Of a stretch of DNA of 64,000 nucleotides, positions 1-9,261 are shown piece by piece. The notes beneath the pieces were generated by a model that searched no databases, was not told the DNA's origin, and was given only the letters and a program-made list of their open reading frames with translations. Numbering within the stretch: position 1 is the first letter of the stretch; each line of letters begins with the position of its first letter. The DNA comes from Actinomycetota bacterium (lineage in GTDB: Bacteria; Actinomycetota; Acidimicrobiia; Acidimicrobiales; Ilumatobacteraceae): assembly GCA_005788815.1 (NCBI GenBank), contig SYAZ01000002.1:1-64000 (forward strand). The letters are read 5' to 3'. Position numbers and translations under genes: made by a program.

Positions 1-105
1 ACCAACGGAAGTTTTGTGAACGGCCAACGCCTCACCGGTGAGCGATCCGTGCGAAAAGGCGACAGAATCCAAGTGGGCTCAACAGTGTTGGAGATGCGAT
101 CATGA
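1..105 (+). CDS. FHA domain protein, C-terminal fragment (FhaB-like), 5' truncated by window edge
   Basis: Frame 1 reads TNGSFVNGQRLTGERSVRKGDRIQVGSTVLEMRS*, a typical FHA C-terminal motif; stop overlaps the PP2C ATG at 102; position matches the actinobacterial fhaB-pstP-ftsW-pbpA-pknB cluster. Confidence 0.85.
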   Translation, partial: TNGSFVNGQRLTGERSVRKGDRIQVGSTVLEMRS

Positions 106-1250
106 AATTGAAATGGGGCGCAAGTACCGACGTGGGCATGGTGCGCCAGCAAAACGAAGACTCGTACCTTGCTGAAGAAAATCTGTATGTAGTTGCCGAC
201 GGCATGGGTGGCCACAACGCAGGCGAAGTTGCAAGTGCATTAGCTGTCACCACATTGAAAGCCGGCGCACGCACTGGCATTGACTCTGTTGAACGCTTCC
301 GTGAATTAGTACAACAAGCAAACACCGCTATTTACACAGCCAGTTTGGATGACAGCACACAAAGCGGCATGGGCACCACGCTTACTGCACTTAGCATTGT
401 TGCTGGCGAAGAACCACGCGTGCTTGTGGCAAACGTGGGCGATGCGCGTACATACCTGTGGCGCAATAACGCACTCACACGACTCTCAGTAGACCACAGT
501 TACGTGCAAGAACTTGTGAACGAAGGAATCATTACTCCTGAAGAAGCACGTGTGCATCCACGACGCAACATCGTTACTCGTGCGCTCGGCATAGACCGCT
601 CTGTAGTGGTTGACGTATTTAGTCACCTCGTGCGCACGGGTGATCGCATTGTGTTGTGCAGCGATGGCCTTGTTGACGAAGTAAGCGATGCAGACATTGC
701 CGTAGTGCTCGGGCAGCACTCCGACCCACAAGACACTGCCGAAGCATTAGTAATGGTTGCCAATACTGCAGGTGGTCGCGACAACACCACCGTGATTGTG
801 ATTGATGTGCTGGACGACATTAGTGAACCAGTAGTTCTTCCTACACCCGACAACACCACACCGATGGAAGCGCTTGCACCAATGCAGTTAACTCCTGCGA
901 AGAAATCAAAGGTTGGCATGGTGTTGTTCTGGAGTGCGCTTGTGGCAATTGTGTTTAGTGCCATCACCGTTATTGGTGTGTACGGACGCAGTGGTTACTT
1001 CATTGGGTTTGATTCCAATGATCAAGTAGCCATCTACCGTGGGCGTGTTGGTGGCATTCTGTGGTTTCAGCCAACAATTGAAACCCAAACAAGCATGTCT
1101 GGCGAAGAATTACCCGAAGACATCTTGCGCGATGTAGCGCTGAACCGTGAATTCTCTTCTTCAAGCCAAGCAAGCAAGTACCTAGCCCTTATCCGTATAG
1201 CCATCATCGATGCAACAACAACCACAAGCACTACAACCACCGTTCGATAA
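102..1250 (+). CDS. pstP: PP2C-family Ser/Thr protein phosphatase with C-terminal TM and Thr-rich tail
   Basis: Motifs ADGMGGHNAGE, GMGTTLTAL, ANVGDARTYLWR, CSDGLVDEV, GGRDNTTVIVI; TM segment followed by TTTTSTTTTVR. Confidence 0.9.
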   Translation: MKLKWGASTDVGMVRQQNEDSYLAEENLYVVADGMGGHNAGEVASALAVTTLKAGARTGIDSVERFRELVQQANTAIYTASLDDSTQSGMGTTLTALSIVAGEEPRVLVANVGDARTYLWRNNALTRLSVDHSYVQELVNEGIITPEEARVHPRRNIVTRALGIDRSVVVDVFSHLVRTGDRIVLCSDGLVDEVSDADIAVVLGQHSDPQDTAEALVMVANTAGGRDNTTVIVIDVLDDISEPVVLPTPDNTTPMEALAPMQLTPAKKSKVGMVLFWSALVAIVFSAITVIGVYGRSGYFIGFDSNDQVAIYRGRVGGILWFQPTIETQTSMSGEELPEDILRDVALNREFSSSSQASKYLALIRIAIIDATTTTSTTTTVR

Positions 1251-2613
1251 CACGCTCTCTCGTGCACGGCGCAGCGTAGAACTTGGCTTAGTTCTTCTTG
1301 CTGGAATCATTACGGCAAGCGCATATGTACTTGCTTCGTTAGGTGAACGTGCATCTATGCCGGCGCGCATTGTGCCGTTCATGGTGTTTGTGTTGTCGCT
1401 ATTGGTAGTTACGCATGTGGTGGTGCGTTTTGTGGCGCGTGGCGCAGACCCGCTACTTCTACCTACTGCTGCGTTGTTGCATGGCCTCGGGTATGTGATG
1501 ATCGCGCGACTCAGCGACCACTGGGCCGGTTTGCAAGCAACGTGGAGCCTTGTAGGCGTTGCCGCATTTGCACTCACTCTGTTTTTCATTGAACGGCCTA
1601 GTGACTTACAGAATTACCAATACACATCACTTGCGCTTGGCCTTGGTTTGTTGCTGTTGCCCATGGTGCCTGGCATTGGATTTACCAGTGGTGGCGCACG
1701 CATCTGGGTGAGCATTGGCCCCATCAACTTCCAACCAGGTGAGTTTGCAAAAATTCTGCTCGCAATTTTCTTTGCTTCATACCTGGGCCAACACCGCATG
1801 CAGATTGCGCGTGGCGACAAAAAGATATTTGGCTACACGCTTCCCGCACTTGAACACCTAGCGCCCATCTTGTTGGCGTGGGCCGTGAGCGTTGTGGTGA
1901 TGGTGGGAGAAAAAGATCTCGGCTCGTCCCTTTTGTTCTTCACACTGTTTGTAGTGATGCTGTGGATAGCAACTGAGCGCACCAGTTTTCTTGTAGTTGG
2001 TGTGGGGCTCTTTGCCGGCGGTGCATTTATTGCCTACAAACTGTTTGCACACGTGCAGACACGCGTAGATATTTGGCTCAACCCATGGGACCAATACACC
2101 GGACGCGGCTACCAACCCATTCAAGGATTGTTTGCGTTAGCTAATGGCGGCATGGGCGGCACTGGCCTTGGCTTGGGTGACCCAGCCGCAATTCCAGCCG
2201 CACACAACGACTTCATCTTTGCTGCATTAGGTGAAGAGCTTGGATTACTTGGCACTACAGCCGTGCTCGCTGCTTTTGTGTTGCTAGTAGGTGCAGGTAT
2301 GCGCACTGCACTGCGCGCACAAAGCGATTTCGACAAACTGTTAGCAACTGGTCTCACCACCATTGTGGCTGTGCAGACATTCATCATCATTGGTGGTGTG
2401 TTGCGCGTAGTGCCACTCACAGGCGTCACGCTTCCGTTCATGAGTTACGGCGGTTCATCACTTGTTTCTAACTATGTACTGTTAGCCATCCTTGTTCGCA
2501 TTAGCGACACCACTGCACGTGGCTTACACGAAGTACCAGACGAAGCCAGTTTGTCTGAACGTTTTGCTGCATGGCGCACGCGTAAGACAGACGCAAAGGC
2601 AGACGCGTCATGA
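1210..2613 (+). CDS. FtsW/RodA/SpoVE family SEDS peptidoglycan glycosyltransferase
   Basis: Multi-TM protein with GARIWVSIGPINFQPGEFAKI and VVPLTGVTLPFMSYGGSSLVSNY signatures; overlaps PP2C 3' end by 41 bp. Confidence 0.9.
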   Translation: MQQQPQALQPPFDNTLSRARRSVELGLVLLAGIITASAYVLASLGERASMPARIVPFMVFVLSLLVVTHVVVRFVARGADPLLLPTAALLHGLGYVMIARLSDHWAGLQATWSLVGVAAFALTLFFIERPSDLQNYQYTSLALGLGLLLLPMVPGIGFTSGGARIWVSIGPINFQPGEFAKILLAIFFASYLGQHRMQIARGDKKIFGYTLPALEHLAPILLAWAVSVVVMVGEKDLGSSLLFFTLFVVMLWIATERTSFLVVGVGLFAGGAFIAYKLFAHVQTRVDIWLNPWDQYTGRGYQPIQGLFALANGGMGGTGLGLGDPAAIPAAHNDFIFAALGEELGLLGTTAVLAAFVLLVGAGMRTALRAQSDFDKLLATGLTTIVAVQTFIIIGGVLRVVPLTGVTLPFMSYGGSSLVSNYVLLAILVRISDTTARGLHEVPDEASLSERFAAWRTRKTDAKADAS

Positions 2614-4109
2614 ACCAGCGCATTCGCCACCTCACGGTTGCACTCATTGCATTGTTTGGCATTTTGTTTGTGCAACTCACCAACTGGCAGGTGTTGCAAC
2701 GCGACACTTTGGTGGCCGACGCGCGCAATAACCGCATCACTGTTCGTGAGTTCGACAAAATGCGTGGCGCCATAGTGACTGCAGACGGCACAGTGATTGC
2801 AGCAACCGAACCCATTGACCCTGCACTTCGACCCAACAGTCGTTTTGATTTTCAACGTGTGTACCCCACTCAAGATTTGTACGCCAACATCAGTGGCTAT
2901 TACACGCTTGGTTTTGGCAGCACACAATTAGAACGCACCCACAACGACGTATTAGCTGGCACTACAGCGCAACAACAATTGGAATCAACAGGTGGTCTGT
3001 TTTCAAAAGAAGATCTCTCTGGCACTGTGCAGCTGACGCTGAATAATGACATTCAAAAGGCTGCCAAACGCGCACTAGGAGACAGAGAAGGTTCTGTTGT
3101 GGTGATGGACCCCATTACTGGTGCCGTATTAGCTATGTATTCAAACCCCACGTTTGACCCGAACGATGTCGTGGCACAAACCGGCTCTGTGGGCCAGACA
3201 CTTACTGCATTGCAAGACGACCCGCGTAAGCCATTGCTGGCCAATGCGTACCAAGAGCGTTACATGCCAGGTTCTACATTCAAGATTGTCACCACAACTG
3301 CAGGTTTGGAAACAGGAACAATTGACCTGATGAGTGTGTTCAAGAACTCACGTTCATGGACACCACCAAACACCAAGAAGCCCATTCGTAACTACGGCAA
3401 GAAAGTATGTGGTGGAGACTTGGCTGAAGTGTTCCGTCGCAGTTGCAACATTCCGTTTGCACAAACCGCCGTCAACGTTGGCCCAGTAGCCATGGTGGAT
3501 GCCGCCACTCGTTTCGGGTTCGACGCAAAGGTGCCGTTTGATCTTCCCGGTGCTGCCGCCAGTACGTTCGGCGGCACAGCGGAAGACTTCACCGATTCGT
3601 TGGCACTGCTAGCCATTCATGGTTTCGGCCAAGGCCAAGTGCAGATCACACCACTACACATGGCCATGATTACTTCGTCGGTTGCTAATGCCGGCGTGAT
3701 GATGAAGCCATTCGTGGTGCAACAGACTCTTACTCACAACCGCAATGTGATTCGCCGTACCAACCCTGAAGCATGGAAGACCGCAATGTCTGCCACAACT
3801 GCAGCAACCATGACGCAACTGATGATGGGTGTCGCACAATCGGGAACTGCAGCATGTTGCTTGCAACTCAACGGTGGTATTTCCGTGGCCGCAAAGACAG
3901 GTACGGCCCAATTGAATGCCGAGGGTGAAAAACAACGGTCTCACGCATGGATTACTGCATTTGCCCCTGCACAAGCACCGCGATATGCGATTTCTGTTTT
4001 CATCAAGGGCGTGAATGATGCCGTGAGCGCCAGTACTGGTGGGCGTTTAGCGGGCCCCGTCGCCAAACAAGTTCTTGATGTTGCGCTTGCCTTGCCCCCG
4101 AGCAAATAG
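2610..4109 (+). CDS. pbpA: Penicillin-binding protein 2-type transpeptidase (PbpA-like)
   Basis: N-terminal TM, catalytic PGSTFK, SCN and KTGTAQ motifs; ATGA-type overlap with ftsW/rodA. Confidence 0.9.
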   Translation: MNQRIRHLTVALIALFGILFVQLTNWQVLQRDTLVADARNNRITVREFDKMRGAIVTADGTVIAATEPIDPALRPNSRFDFQRVYPTQDLYANISGYYTLGFGSTQLERTHNDVLAGTTAQQQLESTGGLFSKEDLSGTVQLTLNNDIQKAAKRALGDREGSVVVMDPITGAVLAMYSNPTFDPNDVVAQTGSVGQTLTALQDDPRKPLLANAYQERYMPGSTFKIVTTTAGLETGTIDLMSVFKNSRSWTPPNTKKPIRNYGKKVCGGDLAEVFRRSCNIPFAQTAVNVGPVAMVDAATRFGFDAKVPFDLPGAAASTFGGTAEDFTDSLALLAIHGFGQGQVQITPLHMAMITSSVANAGVMMKPFVVQQTLTHNRNVIRRTNPEAWKTAMSATTAATMTQLMMGVAQSGTAACCLQLNGGISVAAKTGTAQLNAEGEKQRSHAWITAFAPAQAPRYAISVFIKGVNDAVSASTGGRLAGPVAKQVLDVALALPPSK

Positions 4110-4137
4110 CCCACACGGGTAGCCTCTATAGAGCCTT

Positions 4138-6099
4138 ATGTCGAATCCGCAAAACATCATCATTAACGATCGATACGAACTCCACGAGCGCATTGGCCGC
4201 GGTGGAATGGCCGACGTGTTCATGGCGCGCGACTTGTTGCTCGACCGAGATGTGGCCGTCAAGATTCTTTTCCCCGAGCACGCCGTAGACCCGAACTTTG
4301 TCGAGCGTTTTCGCCGCGAGGCCCAAAGCGTTGCTGGCCTGAACCACCCAAACATTGTGGGCGTGTACGACTGGGGCCAAACGGGCAACACGTACTTCAT
4401 GGCAATGGAGTTTGTGAAGGGTCGCACGCTTGCAGAAGTGTTGCGCCGCCAAGGTCGTCTCACTGCGCGTTCAGCAGCATCAGTTGGCGGAAGCATTGCC
4501 AATGCACTTGCATATGCACACCGCAACAATGTGGTGCACCGCGACATTAAGCCAGCAAACATTCTGATGGCGTCAAACGGCGACATCAAGGTGGTGGACT
4601 TCGGTATTGCTCGCGCGCTCGACTCTGCACACGATGGTGGCCTCACGCAAGACGGCGCTGTTATGGGCACCGCTACATACTTCTCGCCAGAGCAGGCAAA
4701 AGGCGACGGACTCGATCTTCGTTCAGACCTGTATTCATTGGGCATTGTTCTGTATGAATTAGTGACCGGTAAGCCACCGTTTAGTGGTGAATCTGCGTTG
4801 GCAACTGCATACAAGCAAGTGCACGACGTACCAACGCGCATGAAAGACCATGTTGCCGATGTGCCGCCAGCATTAGAAGCAATCGTTTCGAAATGTATGG
4901 CGAAGGAAGCAACACGTCGTTATGCCTCAGCAGAACAACTGCGTGACGACTTGCGTTATTTCTTGAACAACCAACCCACAATGGCAATGGATGAAGCGCG
5001 TATTGCGAGCGGTCTTGCACCACGTGGTTCATTTGATTTCAATCAGGCCACCAGTGTGATGGCCCCTATTACGCAAGACCCAGAAACCACGCAAGCATTG
5101 CCTCATACACAAGTGATGCCCACCACTATGACGCCAGTGGAAACACTTCCCGATTACGACGAAGAACCGGCGAATAAGCGCAACTACATCGTGGGTGCTG
5201 CACTCGCAGGTCTTGTGATACTGGGTGGCATCATTTTTCTCATCACAAGCTTGGGCAGTGGCAACTCGGGCATCACCGTTCCTAATGTGAAGGGCGCAAC
5301 GTGCGATGTTGCAAAGCAACAGATGGAAGCGCTGAAGTTATCTGTGGCCTTTAGCCCAGCCGAAACTGTGTGTGATGCAACAGCAATAGTTGCGAGTCAA
5401 GATCCGTCTAGTGGAGACACCGCTAAAGAAGGCGAGATCATCACTCTTGTGTTTCCTGCGGCCACTGTTGAAGTACCGCCACTCTTGGGACTTACCGAAG
5501 AAGCGGCGCGTGCGGCAATTGAAGGCGCTGGGTTTGTGTTCTCTAAAGGCCCCGACGTCATCGACAAAACATACGCACTTGGTCAAGTTGCCGTGCAGAA
5601 TCCTGCGGGTCGTCAACAACTTGCAAAGGGCATGACCGTTACTGTGAACCTGTCTGGTGGCACAGGTCAACTTGCTGTTCCTAATGTTGTGATTGGTCAG
5701 ACAACAGCATCTGCACAAACGTTCTTGCAGGGCGAGCCATACAAATTTGTTGTCACTATTGCTGAAGAAGCAAACGCCACCATCGCTAAGGGAATCGTTG
5801 TTCGCACCGATCCTGTTGCTGGCACTTTGGTTGACGCTGGTGTTCCGGTGACTGTGTATGTCTCGAGTGGCCCACAACCAGTGGCGACACCAAGCGTGAA
5901 AGGCCTTGCCGAAGCTGACGCCCGAGCAAAACTCACCGCAGTGGGGCTCGGAGCCGAAGTGGAATATGTGAACCTCGCAGCCGCCGACGTGAACATTGGC
6001 AAAGTGATCTCACAAGGAACCCCTGCTGGCACCATGATTGCCCCACCCACCAAGGTGGTTCTCACCGTGGGCCGCGACGGAACCATCCCCGCCGGATAA
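4138..6099 (+). CDS. pknB: PknB-like Ser/Thr protein kinase with extracellular PASTA repeats
   Basis: GRGGMADVFMARD, VVHRDIKPANILM, VVDFGIAR kinase motifs; TM; repeated PASTA domains (VPNVKGATCDVAKQQ, VPPLLGLTEEAARAAIEGAG, VPNVVIGQTTASAQTFL, TPSVKGLAEADARAKLTAVG). Confidence 0.93.
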   Translation: MSNPQNIIINDRYELHERIGRGGMADVFMARDLLLDRDVAVKILFPEHAVDPNFVERFRREAQSVAGLNHPNIVGVYDWGQTGNTYFMAMEFVKGRTLAEVLRRQGRLTARSAASVGGSIANALAYAHRNNVVHRDIKPANILMASNGDIKVVDFGIARALDSAHDGGLTQDGAVMGTATYFSPEQAKGDGLDLRSDLYSLGIVLYELVTGKPPFSGESALATAYKQVHDVPTRMKDHVADVPPALEAIVSKCMAKEATRRYASAEQLRDDLRYFLNNQPTMAMDEARIASGLAPRGSFDFNQATSVMAPITQDPETTQALPHTQVMPTTMTPVETLPDYDEEPANKRNYIVGAALAGLVILGGIIFLITSLGSGNSGITVPNVKGATCDVAKQQMEALKLSVAFSPAETVCDATAIVASQDPSSGDTAKEGEIITLVFPAATVEVPPLLGLTEEAARAAIEGAGFVFSKGPDVIDKTYALGQVAVQNPAGRQQLAKGMTVTVNLSGGTGQLAVPNVVIGQTTASAQTFLQGEPYKFVVTIAEEANATIAKGIVVRTDPVAGTLVDAGVPVTVYVSSGPQPVATPSVKGLAEADARAKLTAVGLGAEVEYVNLAAADVNIGKVISQGTPAGTMIAPPTKVVLTVGRDGTIPAG

Positions 6100-6106
6100 A
6101 TCCTTG

Positions 6107-6138
6107 TATAACTCATGATGTCGTGATATCATGATGTC
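6107..6138 (+). promoter_or_regulatory. Candidate promoter/operator of the TA module: -10-like TATAAC and two exact 10-bp direct repeats TCATGATGTC (6113-6122 and 6129-6138)
   Basis: Direct reading of sequence; repeats are 16 bp centre to centre, the second abutting the antitoxin ATG. Confidence 0.55.
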
Positions 6139-6348
6139 ATGGCAAAGCAAACCACAGTCCGTCTACCCGACGACCTCGCCGATAAGGCCGAAGTTGTTGC
6201 CCGCGCAAAGGGCACCAGCGTCAACCAACTCATCATCGATTCTTTAGTGATCGAGATTGATCGTGTCCGCGCAGACACCGAATTTATGTTACGTGCAATA
6301 GAGCTCGTCGAGCGTGACAAAGAAATTCTTGACAAACTAGCAAAGTGA
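6139..6348 (+). CDS. Ribbon-helix-helix (CopG/Arc-like) antitoxin
   Basis: MAKQTTVRLPDDLADKAEVVARAKGTSVNQLIIDSLVIEIDRV is a typical RHH fold; overlaps the downstream Doc-like gene. Confidence 0.75.
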   Translation: MAKQTTVRLPDDLADKAEVVARAKGTSVNQLIIDSLVIEIDRVRADTEFMLRAIELVERDKEILDKLAK

Positions 6349-6740
6349 AGTACCTCTCCCTGGCACAAGCTTTTGTGCTCGGCGAGTTGGTAACCGGAAT
6401 CAAAGCTCACGATCTAGTCAATATTTCGCGCTCCGAATTACTTGATTCTGCGCTCCACGCATCTCAAGCCGGATTTGAGGACGAAGATTTCTATCCAGAC
6501 TTCTTTATGAAGGCTGCTGTTCTGTGTTCACGTATCGCACTAAATCATCCACTTCCCGATGGCAACAAGCGCTTGGCTTGGATTTCACTGGTGCAGTTCT
6601 GTGATCTCAATGGATATGAACTTCATGTTCCGTTCAACGATGCTGTCTCAACCATGCTCTCCGTCGCAGCTGGCCAATTTCCCGAAGTGGAACTAGCCGA
6701 ATGGATTCGCGGGCTCGCAAAGCCCAGGGAAATGCCTTAG
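6345..6740 (+). CDS. Doc/Fic family (death-on-curing) toxin
   Basis: HPLPDGNKRLAW matches the Doc-type Fic motif HxFxDxNKR; GTG start overlaps the antitoxin stop. Confidence 0.8.
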   Translation: MKYLSLAQAFVLGELVTGIKAHDLVNISRSELLDSALHASQAGFEDEDFYPDFFMKAAVLCSRIALNHPLPDGNKRLAWISLVQFCDLNGYELHVPFNDAVSTMLSVAAGQFPEVELAEWIRGLAKPREMP

Positions 6741-7312
6741 TTGCAGCGTTGCAGGAAACGGCTCAACAAGTCGTGACCAGACGCAGTCAAAATGCTTTCA
6801 GGGTGAAACTGCACACCTTCAACATCTACATCGCGATGGCGAACACCCATCACAACGCCATCACTTGTTTCAGCAGTAATCACTAACTCAGCAGGCATGC
6901 TCGCTTTATCAATCACTAACGAGTGATACCGCGTTGCTTCTAACGGCGAAGGCAATCCTTCAAATACACCTGTGTTGTGGTGTGTAATAAAAGAAGTCTT
7001 GCCGTGCATGAGTTGCGGCGCGCGAACAACGTCTCCGCCATACACATGACCAATTGCTTGATGACCCAAGCACACACCGAATACCGGAACATTTCCGGCG
7101 AACGCACGAATGGCATCGCAAATGATTCCGGCCTCTTCAGGGCGACCAGGCCCAGGCGACAACAACACGCCATCTGGTGCAAGAGCAACTGCTTCGTTCA
7201 CAGTGAGTTGATCATTGCGCACCACCACTGGCTCTGCCCCTAGTTCACCCAGGTATTGCACGATGTTGTACACGAAGCTGTCGTAACTATCGATGACGAG
7301 GATTCGTGCCAT
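6737..7312 (-). CDS. Glutamine amidotransferase, anthranilate/aminodeoxychorismate synthase component II
   Basis: MARILVIDSYDSFVYNIVQYLGELGAEP, LLSPGPGRPEEAG, GVCLGHQAIG, GVQFHPES; position next to crgA/pknB as in other actinobacteria. Confidence 0.9.
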   Translation of the reverse strand: MARILVIDSYDSFVYNIVQYLGELGAEPVVVRNDQLTVNEAVALAPDGVLLSPGPGRPEEAGIICDAIRAFAGNVPVFGVCLGHQAIGHVYGGDVVRAPQLMHGKTSFITHHNTGVFEGLPSPLEATRYHSLVIDKASMPAELVITAETSDGVVMGVRHRDVDVEGVQFHPESILTASGHDLLSRFLQRCN

Positions 7313-7398
7313 GTACCAAGCCTGCCGTGAAAAGGGGCTAATTGTGAAACTATTTGTGGCGTTAGGGCAGGTGGCCCGTGGCGTTCTACACTCTTGGC

Positions 7399-7704
7399 GT
7401 GGCACAAAAGAAGAATCGCGGAGGACGAGTAACCCCAAAGGGTGGGCACGCTCCTTCACATACACACAGCACCAATGCTCAAGACATCAGCCCCAACAGT
7501 CGATACACGCCGCCGGTGCCTGAATACAAGAAGCAAAGCCCGCAGTGGGTACCAGTGCTCATGTTTGTTTTGCTGGGCCTTGGCGCACTCATCATTTTGT
7601 TTTATTACTTAGGTTTCGTGCCCGGTGGGCGCAGTAATTGGTACTTAGCGCTAGGTCTTAGCTCGCTTCTTGGCGGGTTATACACAGCCACCAAATACCA
7701 CTGA
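7399..7704 (+). CDS. crgA: CrgA-like cell division membrane protein
   Basis: Two TM segments with SPQWVPVLMFVLLGLGALIILFYYLGFVPGG...NWYLALGLSSLLGGLYTATKYH; pknB-pabA-crgA synteny; GTG start inferred. Confidence 0.8.
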   Translation: MAQKKNRGGRVTPKGGHAPSHTHSTNAQDISPNSRYTPPVPEYKKQSPQWVPVLMFVLLGLGALIILFYYLGFVPGGRSNWYLALGLSSLLGGLYTATKYH

Positions 7705-7846
7705 CTTGGCGCCCTACACCAGGGTGAGCAGGCGCTTTGTGAATCACACAGGTGTAGTTCTCAACACGGTTATCCACACTCTGGGGAAAACCTTCTGCCC
7801 TTGCCCGACTTAGGTCTCTGCACTCTTTTACACTTCTCATATTCAT

Positions 7847-9214
7847 ATGAGAACTCTTCTTGGAAATACTCGACGCTTAATCGGGGTCGCGTGTTTGCTG
7901 ACTCTGGCCTTTGCCGGATTCGGTGCACAACCTGCAAGTGCTCACAATGCCCTTGCCTCCAGTAACCCGGCGAGCGGTGCGGTGCTTACGCAATCCCCTG
8001 CAACATGGTCACTGACGTTTACTAAAGAAGTTCCTCTTGACAGCGCTACAGCAGAATTCATCGTAGCAAATGGTGTGCGCACCGCACTGCCTGCACCTAC
8101 ACACGGTGCTACCACAAAAGAAATTGTGTTTGCTTTGCCACCAGATCTCAACGGAGCAATTACCGCGCGGTGGCGATTGGTAGGTGCAGATGGTCACGTT
8201 GTGACAGAGCGCGTCAGTTTTACTGTGAATAATGCAGACGTTGCAGTTGCATCCACCACCACGACTCTTGCGGGAACAACAACAAATGTTGACAGTACGT
8301 CTCAAGACACAACAGTTATATCTTTTAAAGAGTCTCTGACACCTGAGCCAGTTCGATTAGGACTGCGGTTGTTTGGATATGCAGCACTACTAATTATTGG
8401 CGGCATGTTATTTACTGAGTTTTCAATCGCTCAAGGAATCATCGGTGCGGCAAGAGCACGTGAAGTTCTCCTTGCTTCCGGTGTTGTACTCACACTCGCC
8501 CCATTGCTTCAAACATTGATCTTCCTCGATGACTCTCGCGATTTTGGTGTGTTCCCATCGCTCTTCCACATCTTGGAAGCATTCGACACTACGGCGGGCT
8601 CCATGCACTTTGTGCGCTTTTTCGCTGCAGCCGTGTTACTAACAGGCGTGATTCGCGCAGGACAAACCACATCTAAAACTCTGGTGTCTCCACCTATGTT
8701 GGTTGCAACCGGTACCTACCTCGTGTCGCTTGCTTACACAGGCCACTCGCGTTCGATGAAGTGGCCGGTCTTGGGTGTACCTGCAGACGTCGTCCACACG
8801 GCAGCAACTGCGGTGTGGTTGGGCGGCCTCATCGTGTTTGTTTTCTTTGTACTTCCTACCTTGCAACCCAGCCAAAGCATCGAAGCATTTCGTCGGTTCG
8901 GAACAGCAGCAACGTATGCCGTGGCCGCAATGGTTGTTTCGGGTGTAATCCAAACTCTTCGCTTACATGGCAGTATCATCACCTTGTTTACACAGAGCCA
9001 CGGTCGTTGGTTGCTGCTGAAATTGGTACTTGTTGCAGCCATGCTGAAGATTGGCGACATCAATCGGCGTCGCCTATTGCGTAAGTTACCCGCGGACGAG
9101 GCAGGGGTGGCTAATAGAGTGGCCCTTCTACGCAGAGCAAGCATGACCGAAATTGCCAACGGTGGACTGGTGATGCTTGTGACGGCCGTACTTGTGTCAG
9201 CATCTTTCAACTAA
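7847..9214 (+). CDS. CopC-CopD domain copper resistance/transport protein
   Basis: Signal peptide then AHNALASSNPASGAVL (CopC N-terminus), Thr-rich linker, multi-TM CopD-like region with HTAATAVWLGGL. Confidence 0.85.
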   Translation: MRTLLGNTRRLIGVACLLTLAFAGFGAQPASAHNALASSNPASGAVLTQSPATWSLTFTKEVPLDSATAEFIVANGVRTALPAPTHGATTKEIVFALPPDLNGAITARWRLVGADGHVVTERVSFTVNNADVAVASTTTTLAGTTTNVDSTSQDTTVISFKESLTPEPVRLGLRLFGYAALLIIGGMLFTEFSIAQGIIGAARAREVLLASGVVLTLAPLLQTLIFLDDSRDFGVFPSLFHILEAFDTTAGSMHFVRFFAAAVLLTGVIRAGQTTSKTLVSPPMLVATGTYLVSLAYTGHSRSMKWPVLGVPADVVHTAATAVWLGGLIVFVFFVLPTLQPSQSIEAFRRFGTAATYAVAAMVVSGVIQTLRLHGSIITLFTQSHGRWLLLKLVLVAAMLKIGDINRRRLLRKLPADEAGVANRVALLRRASMTEIANGGLVMLVTAVLVSASFN

Positions 9215-9261
9215 CTCATTCTTATTAGAGCCCACTCACCCAGAACTACAAAAGGAACACT

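Noticed and set aside
4047-4841. 264-aa minus ORF
   Set aside because: Antisense to pknB kinase domain
7770-7778. Isolated consensus DnaA box upstream of the CopC-CopD gene
   Set aside because: A single 9-mer is expected occasionally by chance; no cluster
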